Shown one piece after another: positions 22,871 to 34,999 of a stretch of DNA of 64,000 nt. The position numbers were made by a program, and so were the translations under genes. The notes beneath the pieces were generated by a model. The model searched no databases. It worked only from the letters and a program-made list of their open reading frames with translations, and was not told the DNA's origin. The first letter of the stretch is position 1. Every line of letters starts with the position of its first letter. Origin of the DNA: Tretioscincus oriximinensis (Eukaryota; Chordata; Lepidosauria; Squamata; Gymnophthalmidae); contig JAJVDF010000028.1 of the NCBI GenBank assembly GCA_022410635.1, positions 1,306,162-1,370,161 of the forward strand. Reading direction: 5' to 3'.

Positions 22871-24057
22871 AACTTACGGGAAAATCAAATGGGAAATTCA
22901 TTCATGTTACTCTCTAGGGAGCTCCTGTGAACCAAAAATGGTGGCCAAAAGCTGTTGTTGTCTTGTTGTCAAGAGAGCACATCCACACGGACCCTTAATA
23001 GATGCTTCCCATCATCTGTTGAGTTAGGTATGCCCTTTGGTGCTTATAGTGTCTAACTGCTGAGAAGATCGAAAAGAATTTAACTGAGTTTCAAGTCTTT
23101 AAACATCACTTTCTCAAGGGAATTGCTTTCTCTGTTGCTATGTTAATATGCTGGAATTTTCTGTGGAGGACCAAACATGAAGCAGATGTCTAAATACTCT
23201 TCCTGCTGCTGATTGCAATTTTAGCCATCTTTTCAAATTCATGCAAGTGATGCTTCAAAATTCCCTGTGGGTATCAAAGCATCACCAGAAAGCTCTGTGT
23301 TTGTTATTATTGCATTAATTGACTTCTGCATAATGGTGCCCTAAACAGCAGAACAAAATGTTCTGGTTGCACATTGATGGAAGTCTTCAATAGGAGGCTA
23401 TACAGTCATCTTCCTGAGATGGTCTAGTGAAATCTTCATTTAGCAATATGTAGTACCTTTTGACTTTGGAGATCATTGCTTTCAACAAACACATGACTTT
23501 GGGTATCTCCACATGAATGGCTATGCTACATGTTTAACAGGTATAACAGTCACTGCTGATTTGCCTATACCTATCTGCGTTGTTGCATGCCTCTGCTGGA
23601 AAGCTTTATACAAGGAGTTGAACACTGCTATGGCAACCATCAGGATGTTTTGCTGGCCCTCACGTGGCTCCTGGCAGCTCCCCATTTGGCAAAAGGGTTC
23701 CTAATCTTGCATGACTTTGTGCACATTCTCAACAAGGTTGTGGAGACGTCTTTCATGCAGTTCACCACACGCAGGGATGGAGCAGCTCCCTAGAGGGCTC
23801 TGCTACTAGATCGCACTTTCTGTGCACTCCGAAAAAGTGCTGAACAATGGGGATATTCAGTGCAATCAGTGCTGACAAGCCACGATCCAGTATGGTGCAA
23901 ATGTTGCTATTGGCCTATCCCACAGGGCTCCAGCATCTTTCCTTCATATTATTGTTTCTAAGATATCTATGATACCTTAAAATGAAGGCTTAGGGTGAAG
24001 AATGCATATCAGGTGCATTTTAAGGGGTATGGCATCTGATTGCATGTAAAACAAATA
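22871..24057. other. Unassigned DNA; possible decayed MITE at 23,500-23,830
   Basis: Text around 23,640-23,670 (TGCTGGCCCTCACGTGGCTC) resembles the middle of the 420-bp element at 32.2 kb (GGTGCTCTCACGTGGC), and its edge GGTATCTCCACATGAATGGC resembles other element edges in the window. The likeness is loose. Nothing else was recognised. Confidence 0.25.
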
Positions 24058-24106
24058 TAAACCTTCGGGTATAGGGCGGGGTATAAATATAAATAAATAA
24101 ATAAAA
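24058..24106 (+). repeat. L2-type LINE tail
   Basis: Short 3' end only: CCTTCGGGTATAGGGCGGGG, then TATAAATATAAATAAATAAA. No coding part remains. Confidence 0.75.
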
Positions 24107-26580
24107 TATTATGAAGGAATTTTTAGCTGATTTTCTGTTTTCAAAAGTCTCATTTGAATATCCCCAAAGGCAAGAAGTCTGAGAATGATAAGTGGCCTGG
24201 CAATGTACTGAACTCTGCAGGCTGCAGTAGACAATAGGAGGCATCATTGTTGCTTATTATGCCATTCCCAGAAGTGCTAAAATACTGTATCAATATTTCC
24301 TGGAACAGAACTGTGGTTTATAAGGAGCTGATTGGCTGCTTTGAGGGGCAGTAATTCATGGACACTGCAAAGCAGCAGTTTAGCACAGCCACAAGTGGGA
24401 GGTAAATGGACTCCTTCATCTTCCAGACCTGCTCAAAGAAGTCAGATTCACGTCTAGCCTCATTTAAAAAGCTTTCAGTGTTATTTGTCAATTTAGTCAC
24501 TCTTTAAAACAATGGTGCATTAGTTAATTCTGATATTACAGTGAAATTCCAATGGAAGAACATATTACAGCCACATTAATATCACATTAGCTCATCGTGA
24601 TTAATGTTATTGCAGAGAATGAATTAATAATGATTTGCTTCTTCGCCAAAGTTCCCCCCCTTACTTTGACATGAAGAGGATCCATGGCATTGATTATCAC
24701 AAATATAATGGATTGATTCGTCATTTATGGGAAATGAGGATACTCTTCCCATAAAGCTCATCCTACCCCCACCCCGTCAGTAGATGGATTATCTTTGGCA
24801 GGAACTCAAACCCATCCATAGATCATTCAAAGCAGTCAATTATTAGCATCCAGCATCACTGCATAAGTAGTAAGTCTTCTGCTGGGAATGAATGCACTGA
24901 TTAATAAAACTAAGGCAAATGTACATTCTGCTACTGGAGCAATTTTTGGTAAATCCAGGTTTTTCTTTCAAGGAATGTCAAAAATGTTATTTTTGGTACC
25001 AATAAGATTCTTGTACTATGATCAAAAGGCTGTGGGTTGTATCCAGATATTTCTAGACATTTTCAGCAATTCCTTCATTGCCATTAATTTTCTCAAACTT
25101 TCTTGATATACTAGGTAAAGTACATTACAGCTGAAAAGAAGGAATCAAGGAGGAAAGAAAATTAGATTAAGTTTAGTCTAGCTTCATTGAAAAGAACTAG
25201 GAATGCAATACCCTTTGGTAAAAAGGGAGTTACAAATAAAAGTATTATTGTTGAATAAATTATATTATCATATTATAATATTATAATATAATTATAATAA
25301 TGAATGGAAAGAAGAATGAACTCTCACAGAAGAGGACTGGTTTATTAAACTGATGAATTTAATTGAAATAGACATGTTAACTAACTCTTTTGATAATCAT
25401 AAGAGGAAGAAGAGTAATGATGATGATTATTATAACCCATAAGAGTGTTATGATTGATTTTTGGATTCCATCTTCTCTACAGATTTGTATCTATATCTAT
25501 ATGTCACTAGGGGAAAACAAAGTTTTAAAGGTATGTTTTAGTTTTACACATTGTGTGCATAGATGAGAAAACCCATGTGCAAACTTTTCTCATTTTCCGG
25601 GACTGTTCCCTATGGTGCAGAGGCCGTGTGGATTACTGTTCAATGGTCCACAACAGAAATATTCAAAGTAAGTCTCTGAGACAATTTCAGGAAATGGGAG
25701 TTGATTGGGAAATGGTAGAGTAGTTTTCAGAATTGATGCTGCTTTTTTGCCAGCAACTGGTACCACTCCCTATATCAAGTGTGAAAAGAAACTGAGAATG
25801 TTTATGTACAAAAATATGTTTTGAATTGTCACCTGATAAATTGGAAATGTAGCACCTCATGAACAGCAGGAGGAAAGGCATTCTAGGCAGATGTTTACTA
25901 TTTTTGTACAGCACATAAACTGGAATATACTACTGCAAGAGAGCAGTGATTATCAACAAGCTGGTTGAATATATATATATATAGGAAAAATTATGAATTA
26001 TGAATTGATGAAGGAAATTATATCATCTCAGTGTGAGCCATGCCTTCAAATCTCATCATTTTCACTGAAATTTGAGTCTTTGAACTATCTATTCTTATCT
26101 TGCATTTAAATATGCTCTTAGGAACATGTTCTCATTGTGATACTTTTCCTAAAAAGTACTGTAAATATCTTTCTTCTTTGGAAGAACTAAACTGAGGTAG
26201 TCTCATAATTTCTTAAGATATTTAAACCTATCCAAATCTTTTTTTAAAGTAAAATATGCTAGAAGAAAGCTGGGTTTACCATATTTTCTGCAAACATCAG
26301 AAAGCCATATGTTCACCCACACAGCAAATTTTAATTGAGAAGGTTGTATAAAAACACTTCCAGTTCTATCTGGGAGTTCCAGAACTCATTGAAAAGCTAT
26401 ATATAATAGTAGTAAAACAAAATATGTGAGTGTCATTTGAAGAGTAAGCATATTGTCAAGCTTTTAAGCTAGGAATGTGTTTGTAGTTATGCAGTAGCCG
26501 TCAGAATGAGACCTTGCATGTAAACCCTGGCTGTGGCCCCCATTTTCTTTAAAAAGAAGAATTAGAACAGAGTAAGAATT
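24107..26580. other. Unassigned AT-rich DNA with simple repeats
   Basis: No gene was recognised. The part at 24,470-24,640 is non-repetitive and rich in TTAATTA-like words and might be a conserved regulatory element (composition only). AT-only simple sequence lies at 25,250-25,303, and a TA repeat at 25,966-25,983. Confidence 0.35.
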
Positions 26581-26619
26581 TTTCAATATTCTTTTTCCAG
26601 ATAAGAAAATTTCATCTCA

Positions 26620-27667
26620 ATAATGTGTCATGTGGCCTTGAGCATCAATTACAGCTTGACAATGCTGTCCCATGATGGCCACAAGTTGAGATATTGACTG
26701 CTGAGGCATGTTATCCCACTCTTCTTGAAGGTCGCCACACAAGTAATTGAGATACAGGGATATCGACCTCTACATGGTGACTCAGCTGGTCCCATAGGTT
26801 TTCCAGGGGGTTCGGGTCTGGAGAAAGTGCTGGCCACTCAATCTGAGGTACCCCAGCCTTCAACAGCCAGTCCCCTAGTGATGCAGCCTCGATGAGCTGA
26901 ATCATTGTCATCCATGAAGATGAAATGGCCCCTGGGTTGTTCATTCAGAGACACAATGACTGGATTAATTAAGATATTCAAATAGTAGTGGCTTGTCATT
27001 GTATCATCCACAAAGTGTACAGCTGTTCTGTATTGACTAGACATACCTGCCCACAATGTAAGGCCACAACTATCAAAGGGCCATTTGGTGACGGCAGTGG
27101 CTGATGGGTAGAGCTCTCCTTGACATCTCCAGCATTGCTGAGCAGTGTTCAGCAGAGAGCAGAGTGAACGACTCATCGCTGAACAGAACTGAGGATCACT
27201 GCTTCCTTGACGAGTGTATATGCTCCCTGGCCCAGCCAAGATGACAATGCCAGTGTGTTTAGGTATACTTGCCGGTCGTTTAGCATGCAGACCATGCTGA
27301 TGTAAATAGTTACGTATGGTCTGATATTTGGGAGGCTCTCATCTTCCTTAAACGTGTCTGGAGTTCTATGGAATTCATCATCCTGTTCCTCAGGGCATTG
27401 TTTACAATGATGTGGTCATTGGTGTGTGATGTTGCCAAAGGATACCCACTTCTGTGCCTTTCTGTGACTTTTCTCTCATCTTTGTCACTGTTGCAACCTG
27501 CTGATGACACTCTGTGACCCTCTAAGCTCAGTGGCTTCTTGAGTCTGAGAGCATCCTGCTTGTAGCCTCATAATGGTGAGGTATTGTTGCTCCATTGTTA
27601 GGCATTGTCTTGGTCTCATGATGTCAACATGTGTCCAGCCTGATGAGTAGGACTGTTTAAATTCCAA
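26620..27667 (-). pseudogene. Tc1-like transposase pseudogene
   Basis: In order on the minus strand: an N-terminal helix-turn-helix (RPRQCLTMEQQYLTIMRLQA, then SVISRLQQ) at about 27,485-27,620; a linker with NDHIIVNNALRNRMMNSIEL and SQISDHT; then the DDE region. LTLWAGMSSQYRTAVHF stands for the VWGGIS block, HFIFMDDNDSAHRG carries the second catalytic Asp, and WPALSPDPNPLENLWDQL carries the third acidic residue. The C-terminal DAQGHMTHY-type end is found near 26,620-26,650 in another frame. At least three frame changes occur, and the first Asp block (DESRF-type) is damaged. The usual length is about 340 residues, and nearly all of it is represented. Confidence 0.88.
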
Positions 27668-27712
27668 TTCAAAATCATTCCCTCCACTGATTGGTTGGTT
27701 CAGTGATTTGCA

Positions 27713-28014
27713 GGCACAGATAGCTCAGTCGCTAAGGAATCCGTCTCTCAGCTGGGAGATCAGGTTTTGAAGCTCTGTGTGGGACATGGGGACAAGAAAT
27801 TGCAACTGACTGCAAGTACATACATGGGAACCACCAGAGCCTGGTGGGGAAGATAGAATGTCAGCCTTCGGGCAAAAATACCCATGTAAACCGCTTTGAG
27901 TCCCTTTGAAAGGTGAGAAAAGCGGAGTATAAGAACCCAGTTCTTCTTCTCCTTCTTCTCCTTCTTCTCTTTCTTCTTCTTCTCCTTCTTCTTCTTCTCC
28001 TTCTTCTTCAGGGA
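27713..28014 (+). mobile_element. tRNA-derived SINE with (TTC)n tail
   Basis: The head resembles a tRNA: an A-box-like TAGCTCAGTCGCT (27,721-27,733) and a B-box-like GGTTTTGAAGC (27,763-27,773), suited to RNA polymerase III. The body (GAAGATAGAATGTCAGCCTT, GTAAACCGCTTTGAGTCCCT, AAAAGCGGAGTATAAGAACC) is shared with the minus-strand copies at 15.0, 38.0, 48.5 and 49.2 kb. It ends in a TTC/CTT microsatellite (about 27,949-28,011). It sits inside the Tc1-like element and so is younger. Flanks TTCAGTGATT and TTCAGGGATC may be a worn target duplication. Confidence 0.85.
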
Positions 28015-28214
28015 TCAACCACGTGTTGTCACTTTTGTAATTCAGCTCCTTGTTAGAGATCATTGAGTTGTGGTAATAATACTGAAACATTGATCAGTTG
28101 CACATGTGCTTTCTAAAGTTCACAGATGGTGCCATTTGGTTCATTTGCAAAAAAAAATATTAAAAACCATTATGTTCATCTAGAACTTCCACCCAAAGAC
28201 AATTATCCCTAACT

Positions 28215-28312
28215 TTTTGTGAGTAGTGTATATATACATACATACACATACAAAAATATACATGTACATACACATGCACATACAAATATATATTTAATAT
28301 ACATATATTAAA
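28215..28312 (+). repeat. Alternating purine-pyrimidine microsatellite
   Basis: Impure TA/CA repeats (TATATACATACATACACATA and similar) beginning at the outer edge of the Tc1-like inverted repeat. Confidence 0.85.
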
Positions 28313-29699
28313 AACCAATAACATTCCGATACCATCAATACAAACAAAATATAAAATGAACACTCAAAAAACAATAATGATGCTTTTTTCAACAGAGGGG
28401 AAAGAGAAGCTCTGTTTTGAAATATATTTTTCATTAATTTCTATACTCTGTTCTTTCCAGTATTGCACAAATGGGTGAAATGTTGAAAACTTATTTTTGC
28501 TAGATTACATGCAATGAAAACATAGGCACCTGAGCAAGTAGCAAGTTTACATATACATAGATATTATGTTGCTTTGGTTGGTATATTTGAGACTTTATTC
28601 CAAGTAATAAAAATGTGGAGCGTTTCTTATTAAATTTATTCCATTTGAATAGAAATATAAAGAAAAATTCCATATTCTGAAAAAGTTGCTCAAAATTGAC
28701 CAAAAATCAAACACTAATGAAAACTAATCTTATAATCATTCACTGATGTAAAATGGAAGTCTTGTTTTTCCTTTAAAAAGTGAGCTAAATCACTCATTCT
28801 TTCACTAATTCATAAAAGAGGAATCTTGGTGTGTTAGTTCATAGGTGGCAGATTTTATAGACTGAAAGAGGTTTCAAGGGAGGCCCAAGTGCTTAGAACA
28901 CAAGTTTATTTTTAAAGGACAAACATTGTAACAAGCAGCTGACATTAATTCACTGTACTTTGCCAAATGGTGTGTGAGTCACATATATCAAACTGTGACT
29001 TAATGTATTACGTTACGTATCCTGACATGAGTTTCTTAAACATTTTGAGACAGAGGCCTATGCTGTATTCTTAATAGTACTACTACAGTATTGGAAGTAC
29101 TACAAAGTCAATAGCATGAGGAGAAAATGAAAACAACCAAATAATTAAATTCATTATTATAGGAATATAAGAAAGAGTTAATTTGCACAGGACTGGCCCT
29201 TGTTGGCACAGAATCGAAAGAGATATTTTCAGTCTTTTTTATTAATTGTACCTATTTTTGAAGCACTTCACTCAAAGGTTCCAAACGTTCTTTTTTTNAA
29301 AAAAAAGTCAGCACAACAGTATAAACTATATTTGAAAAATATAATCTTTTCTCCCTTGCGGAAACTGAATTTTGAAAGCATGTGAAAAGGCATATTTCAT
29401 GTTTTAACTAACCTACATAATTCAGCACCCAGATTTGCAGATCAATTCTGTGTCGCCCATAGTGGATTTAGAAATCTAGAAATGCTTGAGAATAGTGTTT
29501 TGACTGCATAGCGACATGATTCCCAGGTGCAAAAGTTGAGGACATAACAGAGAACATCTGTATAATCTAGTCTGTAAGGCTAAGAAGGAACTAATAATTG
29601 TGGTACATTTTGGCATCTTCCTAGCTTTACATTGTTGGGAAGAGTAAGCAGAACAACATGAAACTCAGAATAAGATAGTTACCAGTACTTGTAAATTTT
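28313..29699. other. Unassigned AT-rich DNA
   Basis: No gene was recognised. A T-run meets an A-run at 29,291-29,306 with one undetermined base at 29,298. Confidence 0.4.
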
Positions 29700-30592
29700 G
29701 GTTTATTAAGAACATAATGAAATCATGAGAAGCAAAATTGAATATCAATGACAGAATAATGAATCCATATATGTATCAACATGTGCACTCCAAATGCAAT
29801 AGAATATATGAATTAAAATTGAAATTTGTGACATGTTGGTACAAAACTCCAAGCCAATTATCCTACTTCATCAAGAATATAAACTCATACTGCTGGCACT
29901 GCAACCAATGCTGAGGCAATTATTTACATCATTGGTGGTATTGCGAATTTGTACAACTGTTCTGGATAATAGTGCAAGCAATGATTACAGGAAAGTCTGT
30001 AGTATGGAAAAAAGAGAAATAGCTTTCTGGCATATCATCAAATTTGGATAATACAGATATCTTTATGTTTGACCAGTTAATTTCAGCTGCTGATTACACT
30101 CTGGTATGGGGGCAGAAAGACAAAACTATATGGACTGTTCACAGTTGGATGAAATATGTAACTGAAGCAATTAAATTTGATTTGGCATTGGAAAGGCAAA
30201 GATTTAACATGGAAATCTTGCAGGATCAGAATTGGGATAAACAGAGATGACAGTGCTTGATCAGATATATTTCAGAGAAATAGCCGTGTTAGTCTAGCAG
30301 AAAGTCCAGCAAAGGAGCTAGCAGCACTTTGACACTAACTCAAGTTAGTCTCAAAGTGCTGCTAGCTCCTTTGCTGATCAGATATATGTTAGGAAGGGGT
30401 CCTGGCTCATTGTGGTCAGGCGAATGTAAAGATGTTTTCTCTAATGGATAAATGGATCTAATAAATTGTATAGATATGGATAGATTGGGTAGGGTGGGTG
30501 GGATTTTTGTAATTGTGTGTGTCTGCAATCTTGTATGTAGTGTGTTAATTTTTATCTGTATTGGTATAGTTCCAATAAATCATTTTTTTAAA
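29700..30592 (+). mobile_element. L1 LINE 3' end, plus strand
   Basis: The C-terminal part of L1 ORF2 is visible in one frame from about 29,830: CWYKTPSQLSYFIKNINSY, then CWHC (29,891-29,902), a TGA stop, and HHWWYCEFVQLFWIIVQAM (from 29,927), which is the usual HMWW-type block of L1. A short 3' UTR ends with AATAAA at 30,574-30,579 and a weak A-rich end. The copy is 5'-truncated and has stops. A foldback repeat is inserted in its 3' UTR. The 5' border is approximate. Confidence 0.8.
30271..30374. mobile_element. Foldback repeat insertion with 13-bp target duplication
   Basis: A 104-bp insertion flanked by perfect copies of TGATCAGATATAT (30,258-30,270 and 30,375-30,387). It starts TTCAGAGAAATAGCCGTGTT, reads through GTCCAGCAAAGGAGCTAGCA, and then turns back on itself so that CTAGCTCCTTTGCT ends it. 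It belongs to the same family as 6502-6698 but lacks the central part with the hammerhead-like core. A 13-bp duplication points to retrotransposition by an endonuclease rather than to a cut-and-paste transposase. Confidence 0.9.
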
Positions 30593-30689
30593 GATAGTTG
30601 CTAGCTTGATGGTAGTATGGAACACTGATATGACTATATCAGAATAAGCTACAATAGCAGTTAACTATTTGATTGATGTACAATCAGCC
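30593..30689. other. Spacer
   Basis: Short AT-rich stretch without a recognised feature. Confidence 0.4.
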
Positions 30690-30932
30690 AGATGCATCTT
30701 GCTCTCCCAGCCATTTTCCTCTACTTGAGAGGATTAACTTCTGCCATGTAGCTGTTTTTCTCACATTTACATGTGATTTTGTCATCTCCCATGCACAGTT
30801 TCCTATAAAGTCTGTTCTTGACATTGGTCCCTTAGCATGTTAAGAACCAGACATATCTACAAAAGCTCATGCCATCTACCTTTCTCTTGTTAGTCTCCAA
30901 GTGCTACAAGCCCCATTGCTGGACAAGCTATA
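30690..30932 (+). repeat. Foldback/Penelope-type repeat, 3' fragment
   Basis: GAGGATTAACTTCTGCCATG and TTTTGTCATCTCCCATGCAC can be aligned with the copy at 796-1049. It is followed by CATATCTACAAAAGCTCATG, CCATCTACCTTTCTCTTG and GTGCTACAAGCCCCATTGCT. It is a single, non-palindromic copy. Confidence 0.65.
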
Positions 30933-32004
30933 ATAGATCCAATTGGGGATATAAAGCATATGAAGCACAGTAGGTAAAAAGAACTCCACTTAAAGATTAT
31001 TCAGACAGTATCATACTCAAGTACACAAATTGCAAGATAGAAATTCACCTCTTTTTTATTTATGTGTGTATGTATATTACTCACTATTTATTGTTGTATA
31101 GTATTGTATTTTATTTAATCAATAAATCTAAAAACCCTTTACAGTCCTTAAATACAAAGTATTGTTGTTAAGAGATGGAGGTGCTCATATTATTACAAAT
31201 TTGTATTTTAATGTTATATTATCTTTAGTTTTACATGAAGTTTTCACTGCATTTTAATAGGCCTTTCATCTGTTCTGTCCATGGTCTGGTTTATATTTGC
31301 TTGAAAAAATAAACTATTATAGTGTATTGCATATGCTGGACCATTTGAAAATGAAAAAAANCCCATAATTTTCACTAAAAGAATATATATAATTTATTCA
31401 TGAAGAATGGCAATCTATTTTGGGAACGAACAGAAAAGCTAGAATTTCTGAATCATATTCTTTCACATATGGTATTAATATATCTCTGTCTTGCATCCAT
31501 GCAATATACTAACAGATGTCAAGCATTTCTGCTTTTTAATAGGCCTCTGATCTTATAAGAGTCCTTTGCAGAAACCAGAAGCAATATGGTTTTTAAGCTA
31601 AAGCGCATTTACAAGATTGTCTCTTCTGAGGATTATTTTTCTAATGATGAAGGTTTTGTCCCTTTTCCAAATAGAATTCATTTTGCACAGAAGGTTTGCT
31701 GAAAAATAAAAGGGGAAAGGGTCTTATAAGGCTTGAAAGTTTTCAGAATTTTAAAAGATATTAAACTAGACATCAGACCCATATCCACTAGTCTAATTGT
31801 GACTCTGTAATAGTACATACAGATGTACTATTGAAAGGACAGAGGTTATTTTTCTGACAGCCTATGTGTTCCAAATTCTGATTCTAAAACAAACAATATC
31901 TCAGTGAAGTCCTTCACCTATGTGACATCACTTATACTTCTAACTTTGCATGCAAATACCAATCACTTCCAAAGTCAATCAAAGAGTTATAAAAATATAA
32001 GAAA
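30933..32004. other. Unassigned AT-rich DNA
   Basis: No gene or known repeat was recognised. One undetermined base lies at 31,361 after an A-run. Confidence 0.4.
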
Positions 32005-32215
32005 ATAAAAGGAGCTCTGATGGATCAGGTCATAGCCCATGTAGTCAAGCATAATCTCACACACAGTGGTCCATGAATTGCTTTTGGGCATTCTCAAGTA
32101 GAATAAAGAGACAAAATTTACACCTGCTCTTAACTGGCATTTTAAGTCATCCTGTTTGATGCTCAACCCTGGAGATAGACATCAATTCTAGTCTTTGATA
32201 TACACAGCCTCTGAG
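32005..32215 (-). mobile_element. CR1 3' end, minus strand (old)
   Basis: A worn copy: GGAGCTCTGATGGATCAGGT, CATAGCCCATGTAGTCAAGC, then CACACACAGTGGTCCATGAA. Divergence is higher than in the other copies, so this insertion is older or less constrained. Confidence 0.6.
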
Positions 32216-32223
32216 AAAGGTTT

Positions 32224-32643
32224 AGGCTGCATCTGCATGCACTGCTTTTGTGTGCATTATTATAGCTATTGCGGTCTTTAAGCAATTGTGGTCCTGCTTG
32301 CACATACCTCAGATATCATGTGATGCTGCCTGTCAGGTCTGCAAGAGGATGACAGCACTGCCACATCAACAACCAAGAAACTCTTGGTGCTCTCACGTGG
32401 CAAACACTATCCACTGCGTGCAACCTCTCTTGTTTGACTGTTGGTCCCCTACACTTGCAGGACATCTTGCTATGGGGGCTAGCAGTTGCCTGGAAGGCTC
32501 CCCCATAGCATCATACTAAACGAGTGATCAGATATCATGGAGTAATTGAGCTTTGTCACAAACTGATCACCCGCAATGCATGAGCATTTGTGAGGAAGCT
32601 GCCTTGATGTCTCTACAAAACAGTCAGGATGCAGATGCAGCCT
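32224..32643. mobile_element. 420-bp element with 15-bp terminal inverted repeats
   Basis: The ends AGGCTGCATCTGCAT (32,224-32,238) and ATGCAGATGCAGCCT (32,629-32,643) are perfect inverted copies. The interior is less AT-rich than the flanks and encodes nothing recognisable. A target duplication is not clear. It is probably a non-autonomous DNA transposon. Confidence 0.6.
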
Positions 32644-34990
32644 TTGGTAAATTTACATAGAAGTATTAATAGCTACTAGAATTGATCCTAGGTATTGTCT
32701 AAAAGGGAGACATGCAGGATGCTTCCAAAGGCCATTTGTAGAGAATGGAGAGCAGATAAAATTTAGCCTTTGATTTCTGCTTGAGATATCCAGAAGCAAT
32801 TGGTAGGTTGCTTTGGCAGGAAAGATGCTGGAAAGATGGGCAGTGGCCTGATTCAGCAGGGTTTTCTTTAGAATAACAGTTGTTATTCTTAACGTAGAAG
32901 AGATGTCCTGATTGAGTCAAATTGGAAAGAGTCCTTTGGAATACTTTTTAATTCCATTTTAATGCAGAAGCTTGAATCCTTGGCTGTTTAAAGTTGGCTG
33001 ACCACTGAACTGTCAGTGCAACTTTTCTATGCCCCCAAATTGAATCCATATGGAATTAAAAGACTATGTGCAGAAGCCCATCTTTTCCACAGCTAATGAA
33101 TGCATACAATTAAGACTCCTTTCTGATATGATTGAAGAAAGTTCCCCATCTTAACAGGATGAGTGTTTCTGTTTTATCAGATATCTTTCCAGCTCCTTCT
33201 TGTGCCACAGAAAACTGTTTGTCAAGTAATGAAACAAGTAGAGAATAGAAACAGAGGTTGGTATTGTCTTCTTGAGCACAGCTGGGGGACTGTAATGAAA
33301 AATAACACAGTACAGCTCGTGATGATAAAAACAACCTATACACTAATTTCCAGGCTTCCCACCCCACAAAAAGGATTAGCAAAGCATTAAACAATAACAC
33401 TAGGGAGATAATTATATCAGTCTGCTTTACCTTGCTGAAAATGAGCAATCCAATACAATCTACACTTATGAAGTTTATGTATTGGTGTGCAAAATCCTAT
33501 TCGCCTTCATTAACAAATGCTTAGGGCTAATTTCTCAGCTGAGATCATACTTTCATCCATTCTTCATGCTGTGCTTTCATTAGTATTACATTTTGATTTG
33601 AAAACACTTGTAAAAGGCTGGAACATGGTATGGCTGCTTTGATTCTTCTTGATTGAATGCCTTAATTAGGTCAGTTCCTCAAAAACTGTGTTTTAATAAC
33701 CTCTGCTGTGACTGAGAAAAGAGNTGAGATCTGTATTCTGCTATAGGGAAGCATCTCCTACCTCAGACATCTGTAGCATGGCAATATACTCACTGAATTG
33801 CACTAGCAAATTTGATTAGTTGGAACTTCTGGGAATATTTTCCAGCTGATTAACCCAAGGACCTTATCATTAAATATTGGCATTGTATAGATTGACCAAA
33901 ATCCAAGTGAATGTCAGATATTAAAGACCATAATTACAAGTTAACTAGAAGATGAAAGGAATTTAATCTAATGATGATTGGGGTGGGATATTGCTAGAAT
34001 TATTGTATTAACACCAGTGGACCAGCTAATTAATATTGTTATCCTATACAATGCCAATTTGGCAGAATATTGTCAAAGATTACTTTCAATACGATATTTA
34101 TATTAAACCTTTATGTATTTTTTTTTCTACATGCAGAGATTGTATTTGTATGTTGCACAAAATACTAAAATAGCCTTAACATTGTAAGTCCTTTTAAAAA
34201 TTATTTTAAGGAAACACAAATAACAGGATATGTGGAAAATTAATGGATACATTTTCAATAAGTCAGTAGGGCCTGGATTCATTGTAGTTCTAAAGTGACA
34301 TCTCAGAATAATCATTTTCATATGGCAAATCTAAAAAAAAGAATGTTTAAAGAATTAAAATGCCCATTGATAGATCTTCTTAGAAGTCTTTTTCTGTTCC
34401 AAATTGGGATGAAACTATAACCAAAGTGTGTCAAGTACATGTAGTAGAATGTGATTATTCCTGAATGCAATAGTGATGATGTTGTTCACTACCTTTGCTA
34501 TTATTCACACCTATATTTGCCCACAGGAGAAATGTTGAGATGCAGTGCAACGTAATGGATTAGATACAAATTAAGAGTATATTCAATTGTGCCAGAGAGA
34601 CATCCTGTGTGCCAACTTCACTTTGCTTGCCAATAGAAGGATTTAAATGTACTCCAGAAAACTTGGATATTTACTTATGAATTGAGCTATAAATAACAAA
34701 GCACATGCTTTTAATTTATCCTCCTAGTGAATACTGTTGATTTATACATTTGGTCTAGAATTTCTGATTGACCTATCTATTGTGCAAGCAGGTTCTGAGA
34801 AATTCAGGCTTCCACTGTTTGTTTCAAGACAGGCACAGACTGAGACCCATGGCCAAGACATGGCTTGATCCATTATTTAGGCTGGAAATAGTAAATATTC
34901 TATATATATACTTGCTAGGCTGATGAAGGTGAGTGATTAAAATGTGTATCTCTCCTTCATACATACCCACTAACTGGAGAGAAGAAATAT
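32644..34990. other. Unassigned DNA; possible conserved element 33,470-33,720
   Basis: No gene was recognised. The stretch 33,470-33,720 is free of repeats and reads like vertebrate conserved non-coding DNA (CCTTAATTAGGTCAGTTCC and similar), but this cannot be judged without alignment. One undetermined base lies at 33,724. Confidence 0.3.
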
Positions 34991-34999
34991 AGCTTGTAA

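Larger units (their letters stand above)
26581..28232 (-). mobile_element. Tc1-like DNA transposon, decayed, split by a SINE
   Basis: The transposase gene lies on the minus strand at about 26,620-27,667. The 5' end of the element is marked by a Tc1-type inverted repeat at 28,199-28,232 (plus strand ATTATCCCTAACTTTTTGTG, then AGTAGTGTATA, next to TA). A SINE is inserted at 27,713-28,014. The other inverted repeat, expected near 26,560-26,590, is not clear. Tc1 elements move by cut and paste into TA sites. Confidence 0.85.

Noticed and set aside
27721..27773. tRNA gene
   Set aside because: The A- and B-box-like words belong to the head of a SINE; there is no cloverleaf with a proper acceptor stem.
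27725..28090. Glu-rich minus-strand frame of 121 codons
   Set aside because: The acidic run is the (TTC)n tail of the SINE read backwards.
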